Below, piece by piece: positions 47,103 to 60,552 of a DNA stretch of 64,000 bases; the first letter of the stretch is position 1, and each line of letters starts with the position of its first letter. This stretch comes from Silurus meridionalis (lineage: Eukaryota > Chordata > Actinopteri > Siluriformes > Siluridae): NCBI RefSeq assembly GCF_014805685.1, contig NC_060911.1, positions 6,853,212 through 6,917,211 of the forward strand, written 5' to 3'. The notes beneath the pieces were generated by a model that saw only the letters and a list, made by a program, of their open reading frames with translations, ran no database searches and was not told where the DNA came from. The position numbers and the translations under genes were made by a program.

Positions 47103-48787
47103 TCTCATTTATATAATATATAATACTCAGCACCCCATTCAATGACTGTACCTGTTCATCCATCTATCCATCCATCTATCCATCCAACCCTCTCTCTAAG
47201 CCTCAATTCCCCCAGGGCTCAAAATTACACAAAGCATTCCAGGAAGGCTGGTGGGTCATGATAGCAACTCATAATTATCATTTATCACTTCTATGATAGT
47301 GATAATTAGACAATTATCACCACCACATAATTTTAGATAGCCTGACCGGGCCACATCCGTAATTTAGAAGAGAACAAATTACCATCCAGACAGTGTACCG
47401 TATTTCTGCAAACTCAGAGGTCAAAAAGTAGCAAAAGAAAGAGGGGGAAGTAACTCTGTAATATATGCAGCTATGTTTTTAGCCACCTGATTTTATCCAT
47501 TTTTCCAAAAGCACACATGCGGTAATTCGGGCGAAAAATTAGATCGCTTTTTATCCCACCCAGTGAGAGTAGGGAAGCAATTTACAGTTCCCATGTCCTC
47601 GTCATCCCCCCATCAAACGGGCTTTAAGAAGGGCTGCGCTGTTTCTTTTGTGGTTAATATAGAGTCAGTCATAAGAAGGAGGTACGACATAAACAGCAGC
47701 TTTCCACCAGCCGATCTGATTTATAAACACTGACACGCTGACGGATGAAGAAAACTCGAAACTAGTAGGAAGCGTGCAGCAAATTGAAATTCATCGTGCG
47801 ACCGCACAATCAAAATGATTTACCTCATTCGTTCCACTGTGAAATTAGATTTCGTCAAAAGTATCATGATATCAATTTGCTCTGGGTTCTTGGTTAAAAT
47901 ATTTAGATACAGAACGCCTGAGCAGCTCCAACCTAGAACCAGGAAACACTTATCTCGTGTGGGCTCGGGAGGCGGTGAGGAGATTTCCTGAGGTTGTACG
48001 TGCTCGCTGATTAACGATTCACCCTTTTAAATCATGTCTCCATGACATACACAGTGCATCGCTCTTTATGTTTAGCTTATGTTTGCAATAGACAGGTGGC
48101 TCGGTTGTGAAATGTCCATCAGGTCGAAACAGACCTCCATGCTTGATGATGGAGGCTTTGAAAATTCCCTCATGCGCTTGCTGGCTTGGCTTAGCCTCCA
48201 TTTTGGATCCATACATGCACACACACACACATGCACACACATATGCTGGCTCTCTTCTGCCTCTCTAATAAAACGGAGATATTCCAATCGGCCGAGCGGG
48301 AGAGGTGAGATTATGAAGTGTGATTTTACTCTGCAGCTGTGGCTCATTTTTCTAACAGCGTGATTAGGTTTGACAGGAGAATATTCAAGGGAAGACACGC
48401 TGCCACAGCAAAAACTACATCCATTAATCTCACAGAGAGAAACTAAGAAAGATAAAGGACAAAGGAATGGCGAGGGAAACAATGAGGTGGTCAACACAAG
48501 CTGCCTAAACACCAAATGGCAAAATGCACCAGTGGGTAAACAAGGGAACAATGCTAGAAACGGTGGTGCAAAATCTTTCATATTGACCTCAAGATCTGAA
48601 GATTACTCTATATCACTATAGTGTGTATGTCTGGGTTTAGTTCCTGGGCAGCGATCCAACCAGGCAATGGGTGGTCACACATGCCAGTGCACTCTCAGAG
48701 CGGGTCCCAAGCTCGAATAAAAAAAATGGGAGGGTAGCATTAGCAAGTGCATGCAGTGTAAAAATCTGTTCCTCTATATACATACTC
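47103..48787. other. Unique sequence, no gene assigned
   Basis: A short (ATCC)n patch lies at about 47158-47192. A 169-codon minus frame (48072-48581) overlaps an antisense 94-codon frame and shows no domain; I treat both as chance. The parts at 47500-47760 and 48060-48200 look like conserved non-coding sequence. Confidence 0.4.
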
Positions 48788-49127
48788 TGTATTGACAAAT
48801 GTTTGTGTCTGGTTATAACCACCCTCATTTTTATGGGATGTTGTTTTCCACTAGATTTTGGAGATTTGGGCTCATTCAGCCACAAGGGTGTTTGTAAAGT
48901 CAGGTAATGATGTGAGGTGATGTGAGGTGGTCTGGGGTGAGGACAGCGTTCTAATTAATCCAGAGCTCTACAGTAGGACACTCAAGATCTTCCATGTAAT
49001 CTTTTTTCATGAAGCTGGATTTGTGTAGAGGGGCACATTTAAAGACATCCTATACTATATTGTGTGCCTCCAACTTTGTAGTACCAGAAAAGTGTCCTAA
49101 TCAGGTGTCCTAATACTTTTGTGATGT
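48788..49127 (-). mobile_element. Tc1/mariner-like remnant, family B
   Basis: TTTTCCACTAGATTTTGGAG, CATTCAGCCACAAGGGTGTT and, near the end, ATCAGGTGTCCTAATACTTT follow the minus-strand order of family B. The inverted ends are decayed. There is no open frame. Confidence 0.72.
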
Positions 49128-50026
49128 TTTACAATTAATAAAAAATAAATAAAAAATGGAATGAATTACTAAATGTGAGATTGAGTTGTCCATCGATTCA
49201 TGTGCATGACAAATATTAGGTCACATAAAAAAAAATGTAAAAAAAGAAGAGAATATTCCTTAGGAAATAAATGAGGTGGTCTCAAATAAAACCAGAATCA
49301 CTGGGGCTGATTTCCCAAAAAAATAAAAATATAAATTCCAATAAAAATAAATATATAAAAATAAATAATTAAAAAAACCATAGAAATATTTTATTTGCAT
49401 TTAAATCTTGCCTGGGCAAGTGGTATAAACAGGAAGATAATACTAATTAACATTAAGATTATAATTCGGTTTGGGAACAGACCACAAACAGTCGAAAATA
49501 TCAACATGAAGGGTTTTTCCCAGGTTGCCAAACGTTCAAGAAATAAATTCAGACTGGACATTTTTTTAACTGCTGTGGTCTCCGGACCTGTCGACGGCAG
49601 GTTGTTACAGGAGCCATGGAAACAGCTTGCCATCACTGGGGTTGAGACGTAGGGGACACTGTGTGGGTGCGCAGGAAGAGGATGGCGTCAAAGGTCACAC
49701 TGACAGAGTGCTGCAGGGAGCTTCCGAAAAGGTTATTCTACCTACACATGCGTGAACTAAAGTGAGGAACAGACACGGAGACGAGCTACAACAACACTGT
49801 TCTGCCCCTCACCTCTGCTCTCTCGCATCTCCTTCTCCAAAGGACTCTTTGAAGGTATTTGGGTGCCACCACCTTCAATCAGAAAAAAAGCTGTGTCTAT
49901 CAGCAATGCTCCTTTTTTTTTTTTTATGAAGTAAATTGTTTTTATCTTTTGAACCTACAATCTTTTTTTTCAAAGCTTGCAGGTAGGGTAGGGGGAAGAC
50001 AAAGTAACATCCCGAAAATAAAGAAT
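49128..50026. other. Unique sequence, no gene seen
   Basis: A-rich to about 49400, then mixed. Overlapping frames on both strands at 49391-49652 have no domain. Confidence 0.45.
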
Positions 50027-50086
50027 TACATACATACATACATTCATACATACATACATACATACATACATACATACATACATACA
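50027..50086. repeat. (TACA)n microsatellite
   Basis: About 14 TACA units with one interruption near 50042. Confidence 0.96.
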
Positions 50087-50120
50087 AATGAACATGGGTT
50101 GTAAGTTTATATAGGAAGTA

Positions 50121-50126
50121 ACACAC

Positions 50127-50190
<64 letters not shown>
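50121..50190. repeat. (AC)35 microsatellite
   Basis: AC units with one G substitution near 50131. Confidence 0.96.
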
Positions 50191-50192
<2 letters not shown>

Positions 50193-51356
50193 TTCATTGG
50201 GCTCGGTGAGCATCTATTTAGTTAAAAGCACGAAGGAGGTGGCCTGGGCTGTTTTTCAAAAATTGATGATGGCCATGCATAAATTATGCAAAGCTTTGCC
50301 CTTGTGCCAAGCAATGCATCAACTGAATAATAATGAGATGGATGAAGAGAATAGTAGAGAGAACGAGAAAGAGTAAAGAAGAGAAAAAAAGGAGGGAAAG
50401 AGGTGCATGCCCTTTCTTCGGCAGATCTAAAACACGACGACACTGCAGTGATTTTTTACTTTTTTTTTTTTTCCCTTGCTGCTCTGTGTTAAGGAGATAG
50501 GAGCCGGCTCTCGTCGAATGTCTCGTTCTTTCGGTCTCTGTCTCTCCACAAAAGCTTCGTTACGGTCTTTCAATCGCTCTCATGTGCTTTCACTAAACAA
50601 GAAAGCTCGGATCGGTCTCCCGCCGTTGCCCTCGTCACGCTTTGCCCATGAGTCATCGCTTATTAGCTCCGAGCTGAGTTTAGATCTCTAAATCACCTTA
50701 AATCACCTTAAATATCACCTCCGTCTGTTCCTGCCTCAACGCTGAAGGACAGAGTCCTCCTCAGAGACATTGGCTTTCACGTTTTGTATAAACTACGCTC
50801 GTCAAACTCCTCGACGTTTTTCAAGAGGGCGATGGACTTATTTTGAAAGCAGGATTTTTTTTTTTATGATAAACGAGTGCCACCCTCATTTGCATACTCT
50901 TTGCCTACTGCACCGCGATTGGCTCCAAGCGGAGTCTTGGATCTCGAGACACAACAGCAGGCCATGCTTAGAGAAACAAATTGTGTTTTGTTTCTTATAA
51001 AATGCAGTAAAGAAGCTAAAATAAATGCGATTAGACATATAATTGAGGAAAACCTGAAGTACAGCTTCTGATGATCCACTAAAAAAATGTAAAGTGCTCA
51101 AATTTTCACGAAGGAATAAAAAAAAGGTGTTTACCTCACACAGGTTACTCTGAACTAGCATTGACTAGCATGATAACAAGCATTCAAACACATATAGCTT
51201 ATACTGTAGCTAGGTGTCAACATCACAACACAACTGCCTTGAAAAAAGTAGCGTATTAAGGATTTAAACCTCATTGAAGCTACTTGATGCTAAAATGCAT
51301 ACTTATGACAATGATCATGAAAAAAAAAATATATATAAAGCTAAGTCAAAAGTATA
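50191..51356. other. Unique sequence, no gene seen
   Basis: The part at 50480-50740 is CpG-richer and contains an AP-1-like TGAGTCA near 50649 and a tandem AAATCACCTT pair near 50691. Frames here have no domain. Confidence 0.4.
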
Positions 51357-51395
51357 AAGCATAGTTTACTTTAATATCTATAGTAAACTATGCTT
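51357..51395. repeat. Perfect 14-bp inverted repeat
   Basis: AAGCATAGTTTACT (51357-51370) and AGTAAACTATGCTT (51382-51395) form a perfect stem with an 11-base AT-rich loop. Confidence 0.9.
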
Positions 51396-51404
51396 CTATG
51401 CTAA

Positions 51405-51500
51405 AGTAAACTAAACTATACCATGTAAACCATGTACCATATAGTAAACTAAACTATACCATGTAAACCATGTAACATATAGTAAACTAAACTATACCAT
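51405..51500. repeat. 38-bp tandem repeat, about 2.5 copies
   Basis: Copies start at 51405, 51443 and 51481 with AGTAAACTAAACTATACCAT. The unit begins with the same AGTAAACT word as the adjacent inverted repeat, so both probably arose by local duplication. Confidence 0.93.
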
Positions 51501-52884
51501 GCCTACTATAATATCCAGAAATTGTTTTGTAATCAAAGCTCTATGGTCCATCAGCTCAGTCATGTTTACGTATTTTTTTGCGTATTTATGTGTATTTGCT
51601 AGCTACATGGAAGCAATAGATGTATGTATAGTACTGTATAATGTATGTATGTTCTGTATAGTACAGTATGCCAAAATAAGGCCCATCAACAATATTTTAT
51701 AATTTTTGTGTAGCCTTTGTTATTACAATGGCTTTCTTTAGCTCAGTTTACTCTCAGACCCTGTGTTGAATTCATTGTTGAATTCAATGATAAATGAATT
51801 CTGAAGAATAAATCAAATAGATTTCTGGGAAACTTGAAGCAATGACACTAGCGTTGCTGACTCGGTTTTCTCAAACAGCAACAAGAAGGTGAACAATACT
51901 AATGGAAAAGATTAAATCGGTTAAATGACTGACAAAACAAACCTTACATAGAGAAACTGAGTGCAAACTTTACCCAGAATTTCAGAATAAAAAGAATAGC
52001 CTGATTTCTTTCAACCTTGAGCCAGACTTATGGGATTTACTGAGAGAAACAAATTGAAATTAATATGTAGAAGGGGTGCAAAAGTTTATACACCCCTGGG
52101 GCTTTTTAATAACAAAAAAAAGAAATAAAAAATTGATGTGCCGGGATTTTAGCCTAAAGGTGTGATAGCCTTTGCACTTAAATTAATTAAAATCCTCTGC
52201 ATTAAATGATAAAACAAGATGTACCTTAATCTCATAACCCCAGACTCAAATGGAATAGAATAATGTGATATATCATATAAAAGATATATTGTAATGTTTA
52301 TATATATGCGTTTAGAAAGTGCAGAAGTTTGAACCTCAGGAAGACTTCTCAAGAGAATAATCCTTCGATTTTGCACTGTATTATATTTTTTGGCCTTAAG
52401 GTGTGCATACATGCATTAGAATTCATTTTTTTTAATGATATCCAAAAAAACATTATTCGTGCCGCACCCCGGTGAGTGGCATTGTGATTTCCGAACTCAC
52501 AAGAGTTTTTCTGCTCTCGTGCTCGGCCACGGGATGTTGACAGGCTATTAAACTGTCGGAGCGGATGTGTTTCGCCTAACTGTAATTACAGAGGTAGTCC
52601 AGCAGCAGTAATGCCATTTTATGGCTCATATTTATAAACTGCCTGTAACACATTAAACCTTCGCCTTTGTGGAGTGAACACCGCATCGTTAATTTGGTGC
52701 TTTTGCTTATACAAGTTTTAGAAGGTGACTGAATGTTTATGAGGGTTTCTATATCAATGGCGTGCAAATCACAGAACTGGGTATGTTGTTTAATAAAAAT
52801 CTGAAAGTAATTGTTAAAAATCCTACGGGTTGGTTGGATAAATACTGTTTATAGGTAGACTCAATCAATTTCATATAATCAAAA

Positions 52885-52888
<4 letters not shown>
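51501..52888. other. Unique AT-rich sequence, no gene seen
   Basis: Near 52074-52100 a GGGGTGCAAAAGTTTATACA string followed by CCCC forms a 6-bp inverted pair and resembles fish DNA-transposon ends, but nothing more is visible. No exon is seen. Confidence 0.4.

Positions 52889-52943
<55 letters not shown>
52889..52943. repeat. (AT)27 microsatellite
   Basis: A perfect AT array. Confidence 0.97.
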
Positions 52944-52948
<5 letters not shown>

Positions 52949-53410
52949 GTCTAAAATGAGCTCATGGCTTCAGGTTAACGTATCTGAACATCAATAAGAC
53001 TTGAGACCTATTTGTTAAATTGACCTACAGTACTTGTATCTAGGCCAACAATTAAGCTCTTGGCCTGCAGTATAGTTTAAAATCTTTCCTCCAAATACAC
53101 ATCACCTGACCAAACATAGCTCAATTCATTTGCCATGCAAATCTAATCTACGTATTAGCCATTGGACACTGGATAGTGTGTGTGAAACCAAATACACTGA
53201 CCTCATCCTTAACTCACGTCTGCATGTGACCTGGGGTTTTGTGCAAGCGGGTGACTTCCAGACCAGGAAACAGAGTCAAGGGAGCCCGAGCGAAAAACCG
53301 AGGATGTGTATATCTGTGTCTGTTATCTGGCCTCAAGTAAAGACGGTGTCGTTCCGGTGACTTGATCCGTGTTTAAAACATGCAAGCTAATTGAGCCGAA
53401 ACGAATCTTT

Positions 53411-53424
53411 ATCACCATGGCAAC
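53411..53424 (+). promoter_or_regulatory. Candidate RFX X-box
   Basis: ATCACCATGGCAAC fits the 14-bp X-box pattern RYYNYYATRRNRAC at every position. RFX factors bind such sites at ciliary and other genes. No promoter or exon is seen next to it, so function is unproven. Confidence 0.35.
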
Positions 53425-53483
53425 ACCATAGAGACCTGGATGAGGTGTTTCAAGCGTTGTTAAACAAGGTTTACCGACTTGTA

Positions 53484-53670
53484 TATATGTGTGTGTGCAT
53501 GTGTGTGTGTTTGTGTTTTAAATAGTCACAGAAGCAGGGGAGGTTTGGGACAAGGACAGATTTAATGGTAATTGACACCTGTCACAAACACACGCACACA
53601 CAGTAAATCAAAAGACTTGAAGACAGCAGGTGCGTGTGTGCGTGTGTGTGTGTATGTGTGTGTGTGTGGC
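53484..53670. repeat. Two imperfect (TG)n patches
   Basis: TG-rich patches at about 53486-53515 and 53633-53668, each with A or C interruptions. Confidence 0.85.
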
Positions 53671-56600
53671 ATGCTGGATGCTTGGCGGGGTCCCTGGTGT
53701 AGCCAGATGGCGAAACTCAATTAGACCTTCTCAATCCCTCATGCTTCCAGCTCACACAGAAAGAAGAATGGGGGGAGCTTGAAAATGAATGAGAGGAACC
53801 TCACTGTTTATCTCTTACACATTAAACCCCTCCTGTTCCGTCTCTTTCCTCCCCGCCTCCCGCCTTGCTCCCCGCTCTTCCCTCGCTCTCTGACAGGTGT
53901 AAATGGGATTATTTTAAGGTGTATGTTACACTGCACACAAGTGCAAGATATCTGCCTTTTATAGGAGATTGTTGACATTAATTAACCATTAAAAACTAAT
54001 TACAGCCGCAATACGGCTCCTGCTCTCTCTTTCTTTCTCACCCTTTATCTCTCTATTTGGCGCTGACCTTCCTGACATATCCTCCCTCAAACCTTTCGTC
54101 CAGTCTTTTATTTTTATCATGTCTCTGTTGTTTTTTCTTTTCAAGTCCTACTTTTGAACTTTACTACAATTCAACCAGCATTAATTGCACACTGAGATCC
54201 TTTAATGGTTACAAGTACCTACAGGCTCTAAACATTGTTCGGCTTTCATAAATTATAATAGCTGACTCTGCAAGCAACCGTGATATCTGTTTCATTTGAT
54301 GTGCTCAAAGCTCAATGTCAGCAGGGTTTTTTTTTCTGCTGAAGTCACAATTTAAGCTGGTATCTCTGTCACTGGGCGTTCCTTTTCCTGTCCACAACAA
54401 AGGAACAAACCCTGATTCCAGTTTCACACATTCACACAGAATGGAAACTGATCCAAAGTGTCCAAGACAGGTGCGCTATTACCTATGTAGAATTAATACT
54501 AAATGCTGGTGGTGAATGAAATACACAAACCATGTACTTTAGTTAAAGTAAAGATACAGTAGGGTAAATGTGACCCCAGTAAAAGAAAATATGCTCCATT
54601 TAAACTTCAATTGAGTAAAAGAACAAAAGTATTTGCTTTCAAATGTACTTAAGCATCCAAAGTACTATGATTTATTACAGCTATAATGTTACTACTATCA
54701 TTTTTGTCACAAAACTTCTGTTTAATCAACTCAGTTTATGTGAAAAGACTCTGTTACTAAGTACTAAGTAATCTATTAATATAATGATATTAATGAGTCA
54801 AACATTTATATCATTATAATTAATTATCATTTGCATAGATTAATATATATGTAAATTATCATGAGCCCAAAACCTTTTAACAACAGGCTGTACAACTGTT
54901 CAGGCAAGTTAGAGTCAGGAGTTTCTTACATCATTTATTGCTCTTGAAATTTTCTTCTTGCTGTTTAACTGATACCACAGAAATCACCAAGCGGCAATCA
55001 CAAGGTTAAAACAGAGAGCACGCTCTTCCATGATTGGTGGCTTGATGCGGGCTTGACAAGTTTTCATCCGCTCAGAAATAAAAAGAAACGACTGATTTCA
55101 CAAAATGTAGTCGAGTAAAAAGTCAAATATTTGACTTTGAAATATACTAAACACTTCAGTCCACCACTGATAAAATGTCCAAAATGTTTTAAAAATTAAA
55201 ATACAAATGCATCAGTAATCTGAACCAAGCATTTGCAAAAAATCCTACTACAGTGACCAGCTAGAGACATTAGAATAGAGAGAGTTCCGATGTTTTATCA
55301 TTTAACCCCAGAAGTTGCGATAGACAAAAAAAAGCAGGGTTTCAATTTGGATTTAAGAAAATAATAATGAATGAAGCATCAAACAAACAACAAAAAAAAG
55401 CTTATTGTCTAGTGGTAATGTGAAGCGAATCATAATATAAACACTTTAAATAGTCCTTCTTATTTCTTTCTGTCCAATCCCCTTAGTTGCTGATCCAGAT
55501 CTTTGCAAACAAGTAACTGGACCAATTTTAGTTGACAGAGTGGTTCTTTATGAGCATCGACTGTGTTTATAGTCGTAAACTATGTTGCTCGTAACCTGTG
55601 GGGCATTAATTTAATATTCGCTTCACTGAGACCAAGCATAAAATCTGCATTGTCAAAAAAAAGTCGAATGACGAGGCGTTTCAATTGTGACCACTTTAAA
55701 CTGAAAGGTTCCTTGTGCTAGTACATCTGCTGTATTCACACTCAGCAAGGTCATTAAAGGTCAACACACCCTGCATACTGTGACTGTATTACTATAAGTT
55801 CTCAAATGTAAACTCGCACAAAATTATTTGTAGATATGTTTTACATTCATTTAATGACGTCATGTTACCTCCCTGTACAATTATATAATTGCACAGTCTA
55901 AAATTAACATAAAATCCAAATACAAAACATCTAGTAAATGAGGTTCTAAAGTAGTAACACAATATTTATAAGACTACTTCAAGCTAACAAGAAGGCTTAA
56001 GGATCTCAAATATTTAATTTATTAATCAAATATTCAAATTATTATGAATCAATAAATATGGTGTGATATGATCATGTGATTGTTATCCATGTGTTCCTCG
56101 GAAAATATCAAATCGAATGGATTAGCATGCGAAATGTCAAAATATAGCACTGATATTTACATCATTTACATGCTGAATAAAAAATGTGTATAACAAATGA
56201 CTTTTAATGAACGTCTGGTGGGAAACATGCTAAAGATCGCCAGTTTTCCGATCAAACCTTCTGTTTTTTGTAGTGAACCCAATATTAAGGTTCTAAAGTA
56301 CAGCCAGTATTATTGGATTTGCGACGATATTTTTCACAGAAGAATTCAACCAGACAATGACCCAAGCCGCTCTGTAGATGCTTCGGCAAATTCGCATGCA
56401 TCATCTTCATCAGTTAGCTTCATCGTCGCCAGTATCCACTACTCATGGTTTTTTCTCTTTTCCCAATTTATAAAGCAACCTTAGGGCTGATTCCATTGCC
56501 GAGTTCTATTATAATTAATATTTTGAGGCATTTGATTTTGATCTCTAGACACAATGCAAATATAAGAATATTTTAAAATCTAACCCATAGCCTTTTTGAT

Positions 56601-58208
56601 ATCAAACAGCTTGATTTCTCTCTCTGTGGTTATTGCAATCACCTGCTAGCTCTTTACAGCTGAAGAATATTATCTCCTACTCGAACCAGCGGCCTTATGG
56701 TCCCATTAATGCCGGGTCACAGTTCAGACCCAGTACAACCAACACTCACAGCACAAGTAACACACTCGCAAAGATAAAGAAAACTTACATGCCAACTGCA
56801 AGGCTACAATGCCTGCAAACACGAGAGCACCCACACAGACATGATCTGCTGAACCAGAAAAGTCAAGGTCACGTCCTCTCTGCTTCATTTCACAATATAT
56901 AAACAGCGCCTGATCTCCCCCAGCTAACAAACGGTCCTAACACACCATGGTGGAGTAATGCGCCTCATCATGAACACTAACGTAGAAGGGTTTCACTTCG
57001 GGGTAAAGGCCTTGTCCGTTATTGTACAGTAGCTTTACTCTTCATGGTTAGACACAGAAACACACCCACGCACTGATAGCGCTAATCTACAAGAGGACCA
57101 CTTCTGCTTCTGTTGTGTTTTTTTCTTTTATTTTCCAATCCAGTTGTGGATGACTGAATTTAGAAGATGGGGGTGTGTGCACGTGTGTGTGGTGGTGTGT
57201 CTGTACTCAGCGAGCCACTGCCTACCAGGCATTAGGGATTAGGCCTATTTTGTTGACACGCCTCGTGCACACAAAAGCGCATTGGTGACTGCATGTCTGT
57301 GTTCGCAGAAGAGAGACAGGAAAGCTTAGCTATTGCAAACACTCCACACACAGTCACACACACCTGTGGTCTTAAACATACACACGACCACATAAACAGA
57401 CCTGTAGCCTCGAAAACTAATGCAAACACAGCTGAATGTGGGGTTGTCAGAACAAGATTGAGAAGAAGATGTATTTAACTGGATGCATGTTGCTGATTAG
57501 CATAGATGTAAACGCTGTGTGCTAGGCTGTGGCTAGGCTGAGATTATCAAGTTAGGTTAGCATAGCATCTTTATAAATGTGAGCACGGTAGAAAGAATTG
57601 GTCGAGTATTTCATTTGTTCTGAGAAAGTTTCGTGCTCTTTTTTGTAAGTTATGAGAATGCTGTAAAACACAGACTAGCTAGCTAACGACTCCAAACTAC
57701 ACAGGACTATTGGAAATATCAACATTCACCTCAGATATGTGGGGAAAAAATAGAAACATTTAGCATCAACTGTTGATAGATTACATTTTTTTATGCGTTT
57801 TGACATTCTTTTAAACATTAAAATATAGATTCAAAAAAGTCTAATTAACACTATAAATGTGGAAAGAGGTAGAAACATAACACAAATTAGAGCCACAAAG
57901 TCATTTGAAGAACCATCATGGCTCTGGTGTCATTCCTTATCTGTGTTTTAGCACAATTATTGATGATTTAAGATTATTAGATGATTACATGTTTTCAAAT
58001 TTCAGAAGAGATTTCCTGCTATACGATTATGTTTGTGTAAACAGTGGATGCTAAGTGTAACTACAGTTGAATGCTAGTCAAGTTTTGAGAGTCATGTATC
58101 TGAGGTTCATATTTATATTTACCAATAGCTTTACATTGCTTTTACTGACAATAAATGTTTACGCTATCTATATAATGAATTCCAGCATTAGTTATTCGCT
58201 ACCTAATG

Positions 58209-58211
<3 letters not shown>
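53671..58211. other. Unique sequence, no gene seen
   Basis: The longest repeat-poor stretch of the window. The part at 53890-54020 (GACAGGTGTAAATGGGATTA, then homeodomain-type TAATTA/ATTAAC words) looks like a conserved non-coding element. Frames of 60-95 codons (for example 56197-56484 and 56633-56902) have no recognisable domain and no convincing splice sites. Confidence 0.4.

Positions 58212-58291
<80 letters not shown>
58212..58291. repeat. (AT)40 microsatellite
   Basis: A perfect AT array of 80 bp. Confidence 0.97.
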
Positions 58292-58294
<3 letters not shown>

Positions 58295-60510
58295 TCATAT
58301 AGCTTTTATATCTTAATTATTACAAGCTAAACTACCTACAATCTGATGAATAACGAAATACCTAAAGTTCTAATAGGACCTTCAGTTAGCTGGAGCTCCA
58401 ATATTCTGCCTTCTAAACCTGTGTAAACAAAAAGAGACCTGAGCTCCATCCAGGAGATAAGAAAACAATTTGATCATAACACTGCGGTGCTCTTTAAGAG
58501 CTAGACGCATTTAAAGAAAGGCAAGCACAAGGGTTCATTACTTCTCAACAGAAGTGCTGCCTAAAAACAGACCCGATCCTATCCATTTCAGCGTGACCTA
58601 TTCGCATGACATAGACGAAGGAGCGCAGCATGTGGTCCAGATGCTGCGCCGTTAAATGAAAAATTCAAATTCTCTGCTTACGAATACGTCGAGAAGATTT
58701 ATTTAAAATTCATGTTAGATGGAAGTGACTCTTCCTTAGAGGTAAACTGATGTGCAGTAACCATGTTATGAAAGCACGACTGTCAAACATACTGTCATGA
58801 CAAACAAAACGGCTTATATAATAATCAAATAATTGTTTTTGTTTTTTCACAATTCACAAGACGAGTGAGAAAGCCGTGTAAAGTCTTTTGAATGTAAGAG
58901 CTGATGGAAAAAAATAGTCCTGTGGCTCTAAGCATAATCCTGACACAACTAACATCAATTATTCAAACTTTTACAAGCTGGTTATTATTTCTGACTTCAG
59001 AAAACCAACAAATACTTTAATCACTTGAAGTACAGTATATGACATTGTGGAGCCACAATGTATGAAAAATATGGGTAAAGAAATTAACTTAGCAGCTTTA
59101 CCTGTAGCTAAACGAATAACACAATCACAGAAATGTAATTAATTAATTAAATATGAAATATACATGTTTAGACTTACATTTTAAGGTAAAAACAAATATT
59201 TATTATTATTATTATTATTTACTAAACGCAAAATATGAGTATGACATTATTACAGTTACTTACAGTTAAGAAAGTCTAAAATATAGTTTACTGTTTTTAC
59301 CTGTTTGATGATGAAGGCGTTTGCCACCTACTCTGACTTCAGCTAATAGTTAATAGCCCACTTAGACCCACAGTTTCGGGTAAAAGATTGCCCAAAGCTT
59401 AAGTATCAGTTGTTTACAGAGGCTCGAATGCTTCAGAAGGTTTGACCTGCTATAGAGGACAGTTAACCATTCACTGTGTAGTGCATGCCCAAACACTAAA
59501 CTCAACAACACATGGTATGTTCCAGTTCCAATTCGTGGAAATGACTTCATGAATCATGATACATAAAGATGTGATATGTTTTGCGAACCTGCTTATTTAT
59601 ATGAACTATAGAGACACGCTCCAGAAGTGCTTGTCGGGATACAATTCAGTTAACTACACTGCTTGGATTTCCAATCCGCTACCTAACACCACTGTTTCGA
59701 CAGTATGAGATGTAGTTAATGTGATCGCCAGTCATCGCCTATGTGTAGTGGACTTCTCTGAAAGACACAAAGCAAGATCAGCTTACCTGTTTCCACAAAT
59801 TCAGCCGATGCCTAATGGGGGCCAAGCACTTAAGAGCTCTGTTTGCACTCGCCAGATCTTGAGTAGCGAGAAAGACCACACAGGGCTAGATCCTGAGGTA
59901 CTGTGAGAGGACTATCTATATAACTTAAAGGTGTGACATCTTTTTTTTTTGTCACAACTAAGTGATTTAGGCCGCGGTCATCCAGGTGGTAGCAGGACGT
60001 CAAAGGCTATTAACCTTCAACTTGAGTAATAAAAACTATTAAATTCTAATTTAAAAAAAGCACATTTGTTTGTCAAGGTTCAGGCAATATTTTTGCTTTT
60101 GTGTCTCCAAAACATACACACACTTTGCTTTATTATCCTTGTGAGGACCTTCCACTGGCATAATTATTAATGGTAGTAATAAATGCTGTGCTTTCACCTA
60201 AATTTTATCCCAAGCTTTTACTCAGCAGACAATAGGAAAACCTTTGACTCTTTCGGATTTATCAAAATAAAACAAACAATAAATAGGGACTTATAAGGAT
60301 GTATGGATGGTCCCCTACTAAAAAAAAGTGTCGGTGGTCTTACTCTATTTTTTCTGTTTGTTCTTTGTTTGCTTGATTATTCAACTTGCTTTCGTTTTTG
60401 GATTTGTTAGCAAAACTAGCTAACTAGCTAGTGTTCCATTTGTTCTCCCTCACAAAACACAAACACAGTGAAAGTTAGATTACAGTCCTAGGTCCACAAG
60501 AATTTTTAAT

Positions 60511-60515
<5 letters not shown>
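58292..60515. other. Unique AT-rich sequence, no gene seen
   Basis: A short (TTA)n patch lies at about 59200-59218. No exon or repeat family is recognised. Confidence 0.45.

Positions 60516-60550
<35 letters not shown>
60516..60550. repeat. (TG)17 microsatellite
   Basis: A perfect TG array. Confidence 0.96.

Positions 60551-60552
<2 letters not shown>

Noticed and set aside
48072..48581. 169-codon minus-strand frame
   Set aside because: No recognisable domain, it overlaps an antisense 94-codon frame, and part of it is AC-rich microsatellite. Chance remains the best explanation.
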